Below the pieces are notes generated by a model. The model was not told the origin of the DNA. It ran no database searches and worked only from the letters and a program-made list of their open reading frames with translations. A DNA stretch of 64,000 bases from Symbiodinium sp. CCMP2592 (lineage: Eukaryota; Sar; Dinophyceae; Suessiales; Symbiodiniaceae). Where the stretch lies: NCBI GenBank assembly GCA_905221615.1, contig CAJNDT010006025.1:1080578-1144577 (forward strand), given 5' to 3'. The position numbers were made by a program, and so were the translations under genes. How positions within the stretch are numbered: position 1 is the stretch's first letter; each line of letters opens with the position of its first letter. This document shows positions 40,503 to 51,470 of this stretch, piece after piece.

Positions 40503-40988
40503 TGGAGAATATTATAGGGGCCTTTTTTCTTACCAAGACATATGTTGAGGGTTCTTCAGTTTTTTTGAATCGGCACCAAAAACCTATTCATATTCAGAAT
40601 GAAAGGGCTCCTTTCGAGGGATTGGGGGCCCTCCAGCATGGATTGTATGTGAATCTCTGGGGGGGGGAGGTTGTCGCAGGTTCTTGGTGCGAACGTAGGC
40701 TTGCATCGTTCGCAGGTGTTTACCGCAGTTTTAGAGTTTCGAGCTTTAGAGTGTATAGGGCGTTGCGGTGAGAGCTTGGAGGAGAGCTCACAGCTGCGGC
40801 TGACCAACTGACTTTGGGGTTAAGGGTTTAGGTTTGAGGGTTTAAGTTTGGGGTCAGGGTGTCACGGAATATTACGATGGTCTATTGCGTTGGGTCAATC
40901 CCGGTTTCCCTTAGAGCAACAGCCCCGTAATCAGGAGATACTGGACCCGATGTAACTGCTAGTGCGGGCGATTCGCCTATGGTTGCAG

Positions 40989-41185
40989 TGTCAGCTGGAG
41001 CTCCAAACTTAAAGATCTATTACGACATTGAGCGAGTTCCGATGGGGTTCAGAGCTGCGCAGGGTCGAGACGGTCTTGGTAACATCGGTTTTAGATTTGC
41101 CGGCCTTGTCGGTTCGTGCAGGCCAGCACAGGTGATCGAGTTCAGGGCCGTAGAGCTTCTAAGGGCTTGCAACACTGCTTTTTAG
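40989..41185 (+). CDS. best preserved exon block of the tandem unit
   Basis: GGTTGCAG|TGTCAG, then VSAGAPNLKIYYDIER, VPMGFRAAQGRDGLGN, FRFAGLVGSCRPAQ and FRAVELLRACNTAF, TAG. The frame is uninterrupted here. Copy 1 has a one-base insertion and copy 3 a TGA and a one-base loss at matching sites, so copy 2 is probably closest to the working gene. No family recognised. Confidence 0.55.
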
Positions 41186-41344
41186 TTTTGAGGCTGTGGA
41201 TGCTTGAGGTGTTTGCGCTGCTGGCCTTAAAGATGTACCGAACTGGGTTTAACGGCTGGCAATTCGGCAATACCGTGCTTTAAGTTCAGGCGTTCTGTGG
41301 GCATCGACACTGTCGCATATAGAGTTACTTGAACTCCTTTTGCT

Positions 41345-41740
41345 GGTTTGACGGATTGAACAATTGGCACATTATATTCTAGTTTCTCAATCTGGGGCTG
41401 CAGATGTTTATTCCAGGTGGTGCCTTCAAGGACCGTGTGCTCATTGACGGATTGAACAGTTGGCACATTATATTCTAGTTTCTCAATCTGGGGCTGCAGA
41501 TGTTTATTCCAGGTGGTGCCTTCAAGGACCGTGTGCTCATTGACGGATTGAACAGTTGGCACATTATATTCTAGTTTCTCAATCTGGGGCTGCAGATGTT
41601 TATTCCAGGTGGTGCCTTCAAGGACCGTGTGCTCATTGACGGATTGAACAGTTGGCACATTATATTCTAGTTTCTCAATCTGGGGCTGCAGATGTTTATT
41701 CCAGGTGGTGCCTTCAAGGACCGTGTGCTCATGGTTGCCG
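41345..41740. repeat. 96-bp tandem repeat containing an exon and its acceptor
   Basis: Four units, nearly identical, each with TTTCTCAATCTGGGGCTGCAG, the exon start ATGTTTATTCCAGG and a truncated exon end. Period 96 bp = 32 codons, so a - strand frame is also periodic. Only the last unit retains the GAG|GTGTGA donor. Confidence 0.95.
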
Positions 41741-41742
41741 AG
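41692..41742 (+). CDS. exon, copy 2 of VFIPGGAF
   Basis: GCTGCAG|ATGTTT, then MFIPGGAFKDRVLMVA, ending GCCGAG|GTGTGA. It is the last of four exon copies and the only one with a donor. Confidence 0.55.
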
Positions 41743-43245
41743 GTGTGACATACTCGCGGCTAGGAGCCATAGTAACGCTGAAAGAATCCTTAGTATACAT
41801 GCTAACCCCTAAATGCTTAGCTGTAAGCTCCTGACCTCTCATCCTCTCGTTTTTAGCTACAAGCCCCGAACCCTAAAGCCTGAGCCCTAAACCCCTACCT
41901 GACCTAAACCTAAACCGACCTACAACCCCAAACCTCATCCCGAGGTGCCTGCGCCATGGTGCCTTGGCTGTGATGCTTCGCGGATTTGTACAATGTGATG
42001 GGCAAATTTCTGTGAACAGACACATGAACAAGTTGCACGTACGACACGGGTGGTCTCTGTGCTCGCACGAATAATTGTCAAGAGTAACAACCATATACAT
42101 ATACATATATATACACACATACACGTATATGTACATGTACAAATATGCATGTACATGTACAATGTACATACATACATGCGTCTTACCAATCATTCAGACT
42201 GTGGTTTTGGGTGGGGTGGAGTTGGAACTTCAGAGTTTGGGAAGGTTCCTAGGTAGGCTAATGTTACACAGCCGTTGGTACTTCCCCGTAGAGGGGTTTA
42301 CAATCCTGTAGAAATGTTTCTGACAAGAACCTACCTGAAACTAGCCTTTTGAAGCTTGTCCCATCTGTTAAGACATGATCCTCGCGATGGCTCAGCGCTG
42401 GCAGAATGGGACCCGAAAATCTTTTCTCACGTTACGCCTGTTACGGTAGAACCGAATAGGTGATACTACAGTTGACAAGGGTAGTCTTTTTTCTACCAGT
42501 TGTACTATATTTTGTTTTAGCGTGCTAGATCGTGTACTTGATTACAAGATTGACTATGAAAGCCTTACTCCCTGCGCCTTCCTAGACCCCGAATAACCAC
42601 CTTTGTCAGGGATGCATACGAGGAAACCATAGTAAGAAACCTCTATAAGGCAGGTTTGTGCGGTTTGAGGTTTCGCCCGGGAACAGTGAGCCGATCGGGC
42701 TAAATTGAAAGGGCATGCGAAAAGGAACCGAATGTTTTAGGGTTTGGGGCCTAAGCTAGCTCCGGGCCTTAAATCCACCGCGAGTCACCCAGTGTCTTTT
42801 ACATCGGCACTCCGTAGTAGTTCGCTGCCACAACATGAACAGCATCCCCACATACACCCAAGGCATGCCGCCATGCCGCACGCACCATATTCCCAACCGT
42901 AACCCTGAAGTCCCTTACTGGTGCTCAACACTTCGCTAATGGACCAACATCCTTTGAAGTTGGGGAATGGCCTGTGGGTGCTTTAAGATCTACCGAGGGG
43001 CAGGGAACAGTAACCCATGTCTAGTTTGCAGTTGCCGCTCCTGTGGGTTTGCCTCGTACTAGAGGTTTCGACAGCCCTACAACACCCGAAACTCCTCAAC
43101 AATAGAGCCTAAACCCTAAACCCTATAGATCCCTTTAAGGAACCCTTACTAAAGGGAACCCTTTAAAGGGGCCCACCCCGAGGAAGAGCCGACGCCTGTG
43201 CCGTCGGTGGCCGAGCAGAGCCAACGCGATGCTGGGCCAATTTGA

Positions 43246-43357
43246 CTAGGATGCCCAGTAGTACCCTTATTCCCTTTTTGTAGTCCTAGGTTCCTTATAA
43301 AGTTACCCAATACCAAAAAGAGAGGCCTTTCTATTCTTAGGTTACTGGGTATCCTAG
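43246..43357. mobile_element. TIR element with TTGA target duplication
   Basis: CTAGGATGCCCAGTA and TACTGGGTATCCTAG ends (one mismatch), 112 bp, flanked on both sides by TTGA. The paralogous site in copy 1 (39727-39735, AATTTGAGATGGGGG) and copy 3 (46214-46224) has no element, so insertion is directly visible. Confidence 0.85.
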
Positions 43358-44270
43358 TTGATATTGGGGGCGTTGTATACGGGTTTCTCGCTAAATACAA
43401 CAAGTTTGTCGGGGGTGTTTGGTTGTTTGGGTCTTTATGGGGTGTTCATTGATATCGGGTTTCATTTCCCAATACTGTAGCACAGGCTGTGTGGTTCTGG
43501 CGTCCAGAGGTTCTTGGTTCGGGTGCTTATCCATATCGTGATTGAAGGTAGTATACCTTAACCCCCAATAACTTACCTGTTTAATGACTTACTTGGAGAA
43601 GGAGCTCATAAGAAGCAACACATAAATCGGTAGATTCCCGGTAGTTTGTATGGGGTTCAGAAATTTCCTGAGTTCCAGTATCCTAACTGTACTAGACCAT
43701 ACCCCCATACTAGAGTATGCCCCGAAAGCCTATTCGAATTGCTTAGGCCCCTATGCTTCACTCTTATGATCACCTTTATTGTAAGCCTATTCTGTTTTTG
43801 TTTAAGGCCCAATGTTTGTAGTCTCTGCGTACACAATTGCGACAACCCCACATCCGCGGCACCTGTAGGACCTACAACTTGAAGCCACACATGTTCAACT
43901 ACCCGTGTTTACTCGGTTTAGGGTTCAGGGTTCTGTGTAGTGTTAACATTTGAGGGTTTAGATTTAGGTTTTGGTGTAAGACAGTGTTTTGAGGTCCAGG
44001 AGTGTTTTGGGTTTTCTAAGGCTTAGGGGGTTTAGGGTTTTAGGGTCTGAAGCCCCGCATTAAAAAAAGAAAAAAACATCTTGAAGACCTTACATTGCCT
44101 GAAGCCCTCAGGATTACGTAGATAGACCAAGCCGCGGTACACATGAAAGTCTTTGTACATGGCCTTGAACCCTCAACCTCAAATGCTTTGACTAATTAAT
44201 CGTGCTAAAGTTCTGTCAATGGTCGAGTCTTACATCCTCACTGAAATGCATTGAGCCCTCAACCGTAGAG

Positions 44271-44342
44271 ACCTCCATCGAGGACAGCGGTGCCGCAGAG
44301 CTCGAAACGGCAATCCAGGAATCCCTCCGTGGGGATCTCAGC
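44271..44342 (+). CDS. UIM-like exon, copy 3
   Basis: CGTAGAG|ACCTCC, then TSIEDSGAAELETAIQ and ESLRGDLS. Followed by GGACAA rather than GT. Confidence 0.45.
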
Positions 44343-45324
44343 TGGACAAAATAAAAATTACCAAGACTATGTTGAGGGTTCTTCAGTTTGATTGAATCGG
44401 CCCCAAAATCCTATTCATTTTCAGAATGTAAGGGCTCCTCTTTGGGGGCCCTCCAGCATGGATTGTATGTGAATCTCTGGGGGGGGGAGGTTGTCGCAGG
44501 TTCTTGGTGCGAACGTAGGCTTGCATCTAGGTTTGTTCTAGCAGGTTTGATCGGTTCTTGAGTGTCGTTCGTATGTGTTTACCGCGGTTTTAGAGTTTCG
44601 AGCTTTAGAGTCTATAGGGCGTTGCGGTGAGAGCTTGGAGGAGAGCTCACAGCTGCGGCTGACCAACTGACTTTGGGGTTAAGGGTTTAGGTTTGAGGGT
44701 TTAAGTTTGGGGTCAGGGTGTCACGGAATATTACGATGGTCTATTGCGTTGGGTCAGTCCCGGCCTCCCTTTGAGCAACAGTCCCGTAATCAGGAGTCGA
44801 TACTAGACCTCATGTAGCTGTTAGTCGCAGCGGGTTCGCCCATGATATAGAAAGCAGCTGGAGCTCCAAACTTAAAGTTCTACCCCTAGGGCTGCGACAT
44901 TGCGCGAGTTCCGATGGGGTTCAGAGCTGCGCAGGGTTGAGAGGGTCTGGGTAGCATCGGTGTTTAGATTTGCCCTTGTCGGTTCATGCAGGCCAGCACA
45001 GGTGATCGAGTTCAGGCCGCAGAGCTTCTAAGGGCTTTCAACACCGCTTTAGTTTTTGAGGCTGTGGATGTATGAGGTGTTTGTGCTGCTGGCCTTAATA
45101 AAATGTACCGAATTGAGGCTGTGGATGCTTGAGGTGTTTGTGCTGCTGGCCTTAAAATGTCCCGAACTGGGTTTAACGGCTGGCAATTCGACAATACCGT
45201 GTTTTAAGCTCAGTCGTTCTGAGGGCATCGACGCTGTTGCATATAGAGATATGTACGTGAACGGCCTACTCCTGCTTTGACGGATTGAACGGTTAGCACA
45301 TGCTTGTTTCTCAATTTGTGCTGC

Positions 45325-45375
45325 AAGCGTTTATTGGAGGTGGTGCCTTAAGGACCGTGTGTTCTTGCTAGCCGA
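45325..45375 (+). pseudogene. decayed FIPGGAF exon, copy 3
   Basis: The acceptor is mutated (TGCAAG), CCAGG became GGAGG, and one base is missing in GCCTTAAGG, shifting the frame before the conserved GCCGAG|GTATGA donor. Confidence 0.65.
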
Positions 45376-46357
45376 GGTATGACTCATACTTAACTAGCAT
45401 AGAGACTGAGAGCGTGTTAGACTCGTAGTAACTCTAAAGAAACCGTAGAATACACCCCCAAACCCTTAGCCCTAAACCCCTGACCTCTCCCCCCAGCCCT
45501 AGAAACCCTTAAACTGAGTCGCCCTGAGTCCCAAACCCTCAACCCCTACAACCCCAAACTCAATCCCGAGGTACCTGCCCCATGGAGCCTTGGCTGTGAT
45601 CGTCTTGGGGCCTAAGCTCTGGGCCCATACTCAACGGCAAGTCACTAAGTGTCTCTTACTTCGGCACTCCGCAGCAGTTCGTTGCCTCAACATGAGCAGC
45701 GTTCGTCCGATGCCTTAAATCCTGCATGATTCTCACCCTGCCACCCAGCTACCCCTAATTTTAGTAGTTGCACTGACCCAGGGGCTATCAGAAGGGCCTG
45801 TGGTGCGGATGCAACAGAGAAATTACGGGGTTGCGCAGAAGTGGATAGTGCGAGATAACATACGTGCGATGTTGAGGGTTTTGGCCATCAGCAGTTACCC
45901 AGGGCTAAACCCTTAACCCTGAACCCTATGCCCAGCCGTACACCCTGAAGCCCTGCCTGGCTCTCAACATTTCCCTATTGGCTCAGCTACCCTTGAAGTG
46001 GGTGACTGGCTTCTGGGTGCTCTAGGATCTATAGGGACTATAGGGTTATAAAGGAACAGCGGCCACTATCAATTGTATACAATAAGTAACTGGGCTCTTG
46101 TGGGTCTGCCCCGTACTGGAGGTTCTGAATTCCCTGTAGAACCCCATAGTCCCAAGGAAGAGCTGCCGCCCGTGCCGTCGGTGGCCGAGCAGAGCCAACA
46201 GGATGCTTCGGCCAATTTGATACGGGGGGGGGGCCTTATATGGGGGGCTTACCGCTGAATTATAAATTTTAAAGCGTTTTTGTGTTCGGCGGTGTTTGGT
46301 TGTTTAGGGCTTTATAGATTCATATAGGTGTCGGTCTTCATTCCTGTGTGCAAACAG

Positions 46358-46560
46358 TGTGGTGCACGCTATGGGGTTCTATACTGTCTGGTTCTTAGTA
46401 GGAATGGGGGAATGGATTGTGGAGACTATGATTGGGGATTATATAGGGGCTACTACAGGGATCCATTCCCCCATGTCTTGCTAAGCACCAGACAGTATCA
46501 TGTCATTAGAACGGCCGACGGCAGCCATCAGTCGGGCCAACCTCCTACACATGTTTTGAG
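46358..46560 (+). CDS. two exons joined across TIR family J
   Basis: Exon 46358-46375 (AAACAG|TGTGGTGCACGCTATGGG; CGARYG) ends GG|GTTCTA. Exon 46510-46560 (GTCATTAG|AACGGC) reads NGRRQPSVGPTSYTCF in phase 0 and ends TTGAG|GTTTAGGG. The 134-bp intron is the inverted-repeat element at 46381-46498. The second donor is part of a telomere-like unit. Confidence 0.55.
46381..46498. mobile_element. TIR element family J, introner
   Basis: ATACTGTCTGGTTCTTAGTA and TTGCTAAGCACCAGACAGTAT ends; inner GGAATGGGGGAATGGA/TCCATTCCCCCATG pairs. It begins 5 bp after the donor GT starts and ends 11 bp before the intron end. Confidence 0.85.
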
Positions 46561-46879
46561 GTTTAGGGTTTATAATTTTGCATGGGTGTTTGTAATGGTT
46601 TTTGGAAGTTCATAAGGGGTCCACGGGGATTGTTCAGAGGCTTACCTGGTGCAGGGGATATCGAGGGTTGAATCGGTGAGGTTGTTCAGGGTTCCTGAAG
46701 GCTTTGTAGTGCTTTAATTGCACACCCGAAAACCGTCAGAAGAAGCCTGTCACGGTCGATGCGTAAGGACATACGGTCAGGCATGCGGAAGGTTTTGTAG
46801 GGTTTCGTGTTTCGGACTCAGCATTCGGGCTTCAGCGCTTGAGAACTTTAGGGCTCGAGGGGTCGAGGTTCAGCTTAAA

Positions 46880-46975
46880 GTTTGGGGTATGGGTTTAGGG
46901 TTTAGGGAGGCTTACGGTTTAGGGTTTAGGGAGGCTTACGGTTTAGGGTTTAGGGAGGCTTACGGTTTATAGGGT
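46880..46975. repeat. GGTTTAGGGAGGCTTAC tandem repeat
   Basis: Three copies of a 24-bp unit GTTTAGGGTTTAGGGAGGCTTACG, a second local higher-order form of the telomere-like repeat. Confidence 0.85.
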
Positions 46976-47078
46976 TTTATGATAAGGGGGGCTTCGGGTA
47001 TAGGGGGGGTGCTTACCGTTTAACCATAGGATTGGATTCATCAGACGCGAGTAAATTGACTCCTATTGAATCTTTCAG

Positions 47079-47144
47079 GCTGCGCCGGCTCCGGGACGCC
47101 CATCGAGACCAGTATTGCGACTGGATGTCGGAGACTTAGTCGTT
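47079..47144 (+). CDS. exon, 66 nt
   Basis: ATCTTTCAG|GCTGCG, then AAPAPGRPSRPVLRLD and VGDLVV, ending GTT|GTGTGAGG. Phase 0 at both ends, textbook signals. Confidence 0.65.
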
Positions 47145-47214
47145 GTGTGAGGTGGAGGGGGTTTCGAGTTTGGGTTTATGGTTTCGGCTTTTACAAAGTT
47201 CAGGGATTTCGCTC

Positions 47215-47355
47215 CTGCTTCTACTGCTACCGCTACTGCGACTTGCGAAGATAAAACTGCCACTGGAACTGCTACAGCTACTGCTCATGCTAAACATACT
47301 ACATACCGCCCTACTACTACTGCTGCTACTACGACGACTACTACTACTACTAGTT

Positions 47356-47402
<47 letters not shown>

Positions 47403-47412
47403 GCTACTACTG

Positions 47413-47449
<37 letters not shown>

Positions 47450-47510
47450 TACTACTACTACTACGACTACTACTACGACTACGACCACGACTACTACGAC
47501 TACGACGACG

Positions 47511-47555
<45 letters not shown>

Positions 47556-47612
47556 GCTACTGCTACTGCTACTGCTACTGCTACTACTACGACTACTACG
47601 ACTACTACTCCC
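47215..47612. repeat. long (CTA/CTG/CGA)n microsatellite
   Basis: About 130 trinucleotides. Produces poly-Leu, poly-Thr, poly-Ser and poly-Val frames in five phases; none is accepted as a gene. Confidence 0.95.
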
Positions 47613-47647
47613 TTTTGGGGTCATCGTTGTCTGAGGCAAGACCACAG

Positions 47648-47710
47648 TCAGCGCCCAGGGCTGTGCCAAGCACAAGCCAGGCCTCGGATTCTTCCGCAAC
47701 GTTTGCTAGG
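47648..47710 (+). CDS. exon with telomere-repeat donor
   Basis: GACCACAG|TCAGCG, then SAPRAVPSTSQASDSS and ATFAR, ending CTAGG|GTTTAGGGG. All three frames are open; this one is phase 0 at both ends. Confidence 0.5.
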
Positions 47711-47908
47711 GTTTAGGGGTTTAGGATTTAGGGTTTTAGGGTTTAGGTTTTACGGTTTAGGGTTTAGGTTTTAGGGTTTAGGTCTTCGGGTTTATAAGGC
47801 ATAGGTTTTAGGGTTCAAGATTTAAGGTTTAGGGTTTAGGTTTTAGGGTTTGGGGTCTAGGTTTAGGTTTTAGGTTGTCGGGTTTAGGTTTTAGGGTTTA
47901 GGGTTTCA
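47711..47908. repeat. TTTAGGG-type tract starting at a splice donor
   Basis: GTTTAGGGGTTTAGG then GGTTTTAGGGTTTAGG units. Confidence 0.85.
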
Positions 47909-48130
47909 ACCTTTTAACTTACATTCTGGCTCTGCAATCAATGGAAAACACGCTACGCACCCTGAATCATAAGCCTCAGATCTCAGAAGAATGCAATTAC
48001 AGCCCAGCATTCCATCCTGAGCCCCAAAACTCTATGCTAAACCCGTGAGCTGAAAATCCTAAACCCCTGTGAACCTACAGGAGTCTATTGGTCGATTTTG
48101 GAAGCGCCCTTTCCTTCCCAAACTTTGTAG

Positions 48131-48211
48131 ACCCAGCGCACTGAGGGACTGAAGCTGATAGGTTACTTCAGACAGGAGCCTAACTCGCCCAGCGCTGGTT
48201 CCGTTGAGCGG
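48131..48211 (+). CDS. exon, 81 nt
   Basis: ACTTTGTAG|ACCCAG, then TQRTEGLKLIGYFRQE and PNSPSAGSVER, ending GCGG|GTAAAG. The upstream frame (GVYWSILEAPFPSQTL) is open up to the TAG of the acceptor and may be an earlier exon (from about 48082). Confidence 0.6.
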
Positions 48212-48282
48212 GTAAAGTAGAATGTATCCCAGAACCGGGTAACGGCAAGTTGCCTTGTGTAATACATGGCGAAGAGTCAGAG

Positions 48283-48643
48283 GCTAGAAAGGCTTGGTTC
48301 CAATCAGAGTCAGTCTTACTATTGATACTGGAGGAGCTAAGGAGCCAGGGATGATGATAATCCCTATGAAAATAGGAGCTAAAGAGCCAAGGGAACCCCC
48401 AAAACCACTGGTTAGCAGTCGTGTGAGACTGCTGAAGGAATCTCCGATGAGGACGCGAAGCACGAGCAGTAGCACCAGCCGCCCTGTGTCTCGTCTCAAA
48501 GCCGAAAACTAGGGGTACCTTATTTGGGGGTCCTTATAGCAAGGATCCTTCTATCTAGGGTACTATATTGGGGTCTCCTATTATCTGAAACCCCCATGCG
48601 GGAATTTTCAGCGTGTGCGCACCCTAGGCGCCATGTTTATATA
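48283..48643 (+). CDS. two exons joined across a GC-AG family C intron
   Basis: Exon 48283-48500 (GAGGCTAG|AAAGGC) reads GLVPIRVSLTIDTGGA, IIPMKIGAKEPREPPK, SSRVRLLKESPMRTRS and SRPVSRLK, then GC (GCCGAAAAC). Exon 48612-48643 (ATTTTCAG|CGTGTG) reads RVRTLGAMFI before ATA|GTAGAA. Phase 0. This is one of the longer exons in the left region. The Ser/Thr/Arg-rich end is disordered-like. Family F follows the second donor. Confidence 0.6.
48501..48611. mobile_element. TIR element family C (copy 3) = complete GC-AG intron
   Basis: Intron begins GCCGAAAACTAGGGGTACC and ends ACCCCCATGCGGGAATTTTCAG. Internal GGGGGTCCTTATAGCAAGGATCC matches copies at 25247 and 32412. Confidence 0.75.
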
Positions 48644-48654
48644 GTAGAAGCCCA

Positions 48655-48742
48655 CAAGTTGGAAACCCCATAGCCTCAATCCTTAAGAGCAATGTATAGG
48701 GAATCCCAGCTAAACCCTAAACCCTTATCCGGTTTCCAACTT
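48655..48742. mobile_element. TIR element family F (copy 3)
   Basis: AAGTTGGAAACCCCATAGCC and GGTTTCCAACTT ends; interior includes a CCCTAAACCC run. Confidence 0.75.
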
Positions 48743-49047
48743 TATGGGGTTTAGGGCGAGAATCCTCGGAGTCTCAGAGGCCGGGAGGTGCAAGGTTCAG
48801 GGATTTAGGGGCTCTGGGCTTTTATGATGAATGTAGGAAGCTTAAGTAATCCCGGTCCCATAAGCCCCCCCCAAAATGGTAGGATCCATATAAAGAGCAC
48901 TAATACAGACCCAGGGTTTCTCAATCAGGTTCCTCCATTAAACCCCCCAAAACCCTTATAGTACCCTTATTAGTATCCTTTAAAGGAGCCCTTGTAGAAC
49001 CCTAATACAGGCCCTAATAAAGGTTCCGGATCTCCTTTCAAAGACAG

Positions 49048-49243
49048 CTTCAGGCGTCCAGGGTCAACCTCGGCACTTTAGCAACAGTGCAGCATAAAAC
49101 CTCATCGCTGAACGACCCTAAGTAACCCCCTCGATCTTCCCAAATCTCAGATCAGGATTGCCAGGTCGTTGAGGCCCAAAGCCATTGATCTATGTCATCT
49201 CTACGAGGCTCAGTCGCTAATCTGGAATCTTTCCCGGCATGTT
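49048..49243 (+). CDS. two adjacent exons
   Basis: Exon 49048-49121 (AAAGACAG|CTTCAG; LQASRVNLGTLATVQH, KTSSLNDP) ends CCTAA|GTAACC. The next coding stretch, 49156-49243 (CAGATCAG|GATTGCC), reads IARSLRPKAIDLCHLY and EAQSLIWNLSRHV before GCAGCA. Phases match (2 then 1 nt), but the implied intron is only 34 bp, so the boundary may be different. Confidence 0.5.
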
Positions 49244-49556
49244 GCAGCACCGCACACTAAACCCTAAACCCTACTTGTAATCCTAAGCCCCGGACCGCGA
49301 AACTTGAGGGTCTTCGCTTGGATTGGCGGCACGAAACCTCATCCTACAGGGCTTCAGGGTTTTGTCACGAATAGTATTCAGAAGGGAACTTATGCTAGAA
49401 TAGGGTTTAGGGTTTAGGGTTGTGCTAGAATAGAACTTTCAACTCTCTTCTAATTATCAAGGGCCCCTTTTCTTGGGCCCTTCCCCTTCCCTCTCCAACC
49501 CTAGGCCCTAGGCTGTGAAGCCCTGAAGCAGGAAAGCCTGATTCTGCGACTCCCTT

Positions 49557-49644
49557 CAGAGGCTCCATTGTAGTTCCGTTTTGGGATTCAACATAGAACC
49601 CTATAAGGTAATCCCAAAAGGAACTACTATGGGGCCCCTATGGG
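49557..49644. mobile_element. TIR element family B (copy)
   Basis: CAGAGGCTCCATTGTAGTTC and GAACTACTATGGGGCCCCTA ends. The sequence just upstream (49524-49556) is exon-like: LKQESLILRLP after GTGAAG. Confidence 0.75.
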
Positions 49645-50140
49645 TGGCGTTCAGGGTTCGTGGTTTAGGGTTGGGGTTCAGGGTTCCTGGTTCAGGGTCT
49701 CTAGCTGACACAGGAGTACCGCAATGGCCTAGACCCTAACTCCTAAACCACACGGTCGTGCCGTGATGACCTTGTTGTGTTGATTTTAAGATCTCCCTGT
49801 CACGACTGTACCCTAAGAAGGGGTATTTTGGAACCATAAACCAAACATCCGAAGGTCCCAAAAAAGCCCTGGATCCGGAACTGTCAAGCTCTGCTCCAAA
49901 TCTTCGACATCCAAACTTGACGCCCTAAGGCTTACTCACTTACAGTCTTGCTAGTAGTTAGTTCCTCATTTTTGTTAACCTGTCTTACAGTTAGGATTCC
50001 AACAGTGTAGACCTTGTTGACAAAACGGAGTTGCTCTGGAGATTGCAGATAGGAGTTCAGGGTATACTCTAGGGCCTTAGGGGGTTAGGGTTTCGGGTGT
50101 ATGGGTTGAAGGTTCAGGGTATTGAAACCTCCAAATACCA

Positions 50141-50529
50141 GCAGCCAAAGCGGCAGCTCTTACCGAGGACCCTCTGGAAGTGGACCCCGAGACTATTTGG
50201 AGGCTGGCCGAGGTTTTGAGGGTTTCGGATATGGAGAAGCGTTCTACTGGGATTTGCATGTTTTCTACAGATTAAAGCATAGGGTGCTGCAGGAGTTTAC
50301 AAGCTCCATGGCTTTGGGGAGGTCAAGGTCTGTCATGGTTTTAGGAGCTGGTTTACAGAGGACCCTCAACCCCTTAGCGGCCGGGGGCCCCTCAACACAA
50401 AACCTCAAGGTAGTCTTCGAGCCTGCAGCCGAGTGGCTTGCAGGAGCACTAGAGGGAGTACTGCATGGAGTCCGAATAATGACCGATAAGTGCATCAGGC
50501 TCCATATTATGGCAATTGCGGTACGGTAA
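50141..50529 (+). CDS. largest coding block of the left region
   Basis: AATACCAG|CAGCC, then AKAAALTEDPLEVDPE, TIWRLAEVLRVSDMEK and STGICM. From about 50268 the protein-like frame is shifted: LKHRVLQEFTSSMALG, RSVMVLGAGLQRTLNP, NLKVVFEPAAEWLAGA and HGVRIMTDKCIRLHIM, TAA at 50529. The shift falls at GTTTTCTACAG, an 11-base GT..AG string too short to be an intron; an indel is likelier. Probably the 3' part of a gene. Product unrecognised. Confidence 0.55.
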
Positions 50530-50534
50530 AGTAT

Positions 50535-50695
50535 AGTGTGCCATATGGTATAGCTCTGAAGCATGGCATCGCATAGTTTAGCAAAGCACAGCACAGCGTC
50601 ATAGTCCCTTCTAGTACAGTCTAGTCTTGCATAGCATGGCATGATATAGTGGTATAGTACAGTCGAGTATAGCACAGTTTTGTATAACCCCTGTA
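50535..50695. repeat. degenerate GTATAG/CATAG/CACAG tract
   Basis: Short motif AGTATAGCACAG and relatives repeated loosely over about 160 bp. Confidence 0.6.
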
Positions 50696-50904
50696 CTGCA
50701 GTGACATGAGTCACTCCCAAGAGGAGCGAGGAGGATATCGTTCAAGTGGTACGTCCAAAACTTTGAACCGTCGAAACCATGAACCCTGACACCTCAAGGC
50801 CCGGACAGCACAAATCCCCCGAAAAGCCCTTCCAACAAACATGCATAATGCCTACCTAACACACCCGGAAAACCTAAACATAAATGTGCCGCGTACTGTC
50901 GCAG

Positions 50905-50978
50905 GTCTGATGGAGAGAGTGCTCTGCAAAGGCACGGCCGGGAGCCCCACAGAGCTGAACTTGCCCCCTTCGCTTCTG
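50905..50978 (+). CDS. exon, 74 nt
   Basis: TGTCGCAG|GTCTGATG, then LMERVLCKGTAGSPTE and LNLPPSLL, ending CTTCTG|GTCTAT. An upstream candidate at 50701-50752 (CTGCAG; MSHSQEERGGYRSS before GTACGT) may precede it. Confidence 0.6.
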
Positions 50979-51429
50979 GTCTATACCCTATACCCTCCCC
51001 TCTTCTGTTAATAAGGATGATTAGAATATGGAGCTTAAAAGTTTAACCCGGTCTCTTACTAAGGAGTCTGATAGAATACAACAAAGGGGGAGGCGTGCTG
51101 TGAATCGGGATCTTACATTCACAGAAACGCGGTGGAGTGTGAAACTGTGAAACCCCACCCCTAGACGGCCCTAGACTCTAGACCTTTCTTGAGGGTTTTT
51201 TTTCGGTTCGCGGTTCCAACGCGTAGTATCTGCTAACAGGCAATAGTCCTTTTGAAACGTGGCGATGATATACCCCAATACGCTCTGTAAGGTAGTTAAA
51301 GAAAAATTGGGCCCCTGTAGCAGGCTTGCTTTGACTTGAGTTTGTGGGTTCAGGTAGGTGGGGGGGGGGTCCTTTCATCAATGGTTCTACTATTTCGAGC
51401 CTATAAACTAGTAAACCTCCAGACCAGCG

Positions 51430-51470
51430 CATGTAAGCTGCCGAGGGTGGAGAAGGATTCCAAGCACCCG
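51430..51470 (+). CDS. exon candidate
   Basis: CATGTAAG|CTGCCG, then LPRVEKDSKHPLSWQ and A, ending CAGGCAG|GTCCC. TTTAGGG sequence follows at 51545-51570. Confidence 0.45.

Larger units (their letters stand above)
39991..43840. repeat. tandem unit, copy 2
   Basis: Begins and ends with CCACATCCGCGGCACCTGTA (40000 and 43850). Carries the intact exon at 40989, the 96-bp array at 41345-41740 and the TIR insertion at 43246. Confidence 0.85.
43841..46375. repeat. tandem unit, copy 3
   Basis: Shows the strongest decay: one-base loss in the FIPGGAF exon, acceptor CAG changed to CAA at 45323-45325, TGA at about 44937, and an internal duplication in the LWMLEV frame. The VAEQSQ block is best preserved here (VGLPRTGGSEFPVEPH, PKEELPPVPSVAEQSQ). 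Confidence 0.8.

Noticed and set aside
41345-41740. CRISPR-like array
   Set aside because: Units are contiguous identical tandem repeats without variable spacers; the same applies to 62505-62725.
41227-41751. 174-codon minus-strand repeat protein
   Set aside because: Generated by the in-frame 96-bp repeat; the + strand carries the exon with splice sites conserved in the other tandem copies.
47136-47774. Long poly-Leu/Thr/Ser/Val frames
   Set aside because: All arise from one trinucleotide microsatellite read in different phases and strands.
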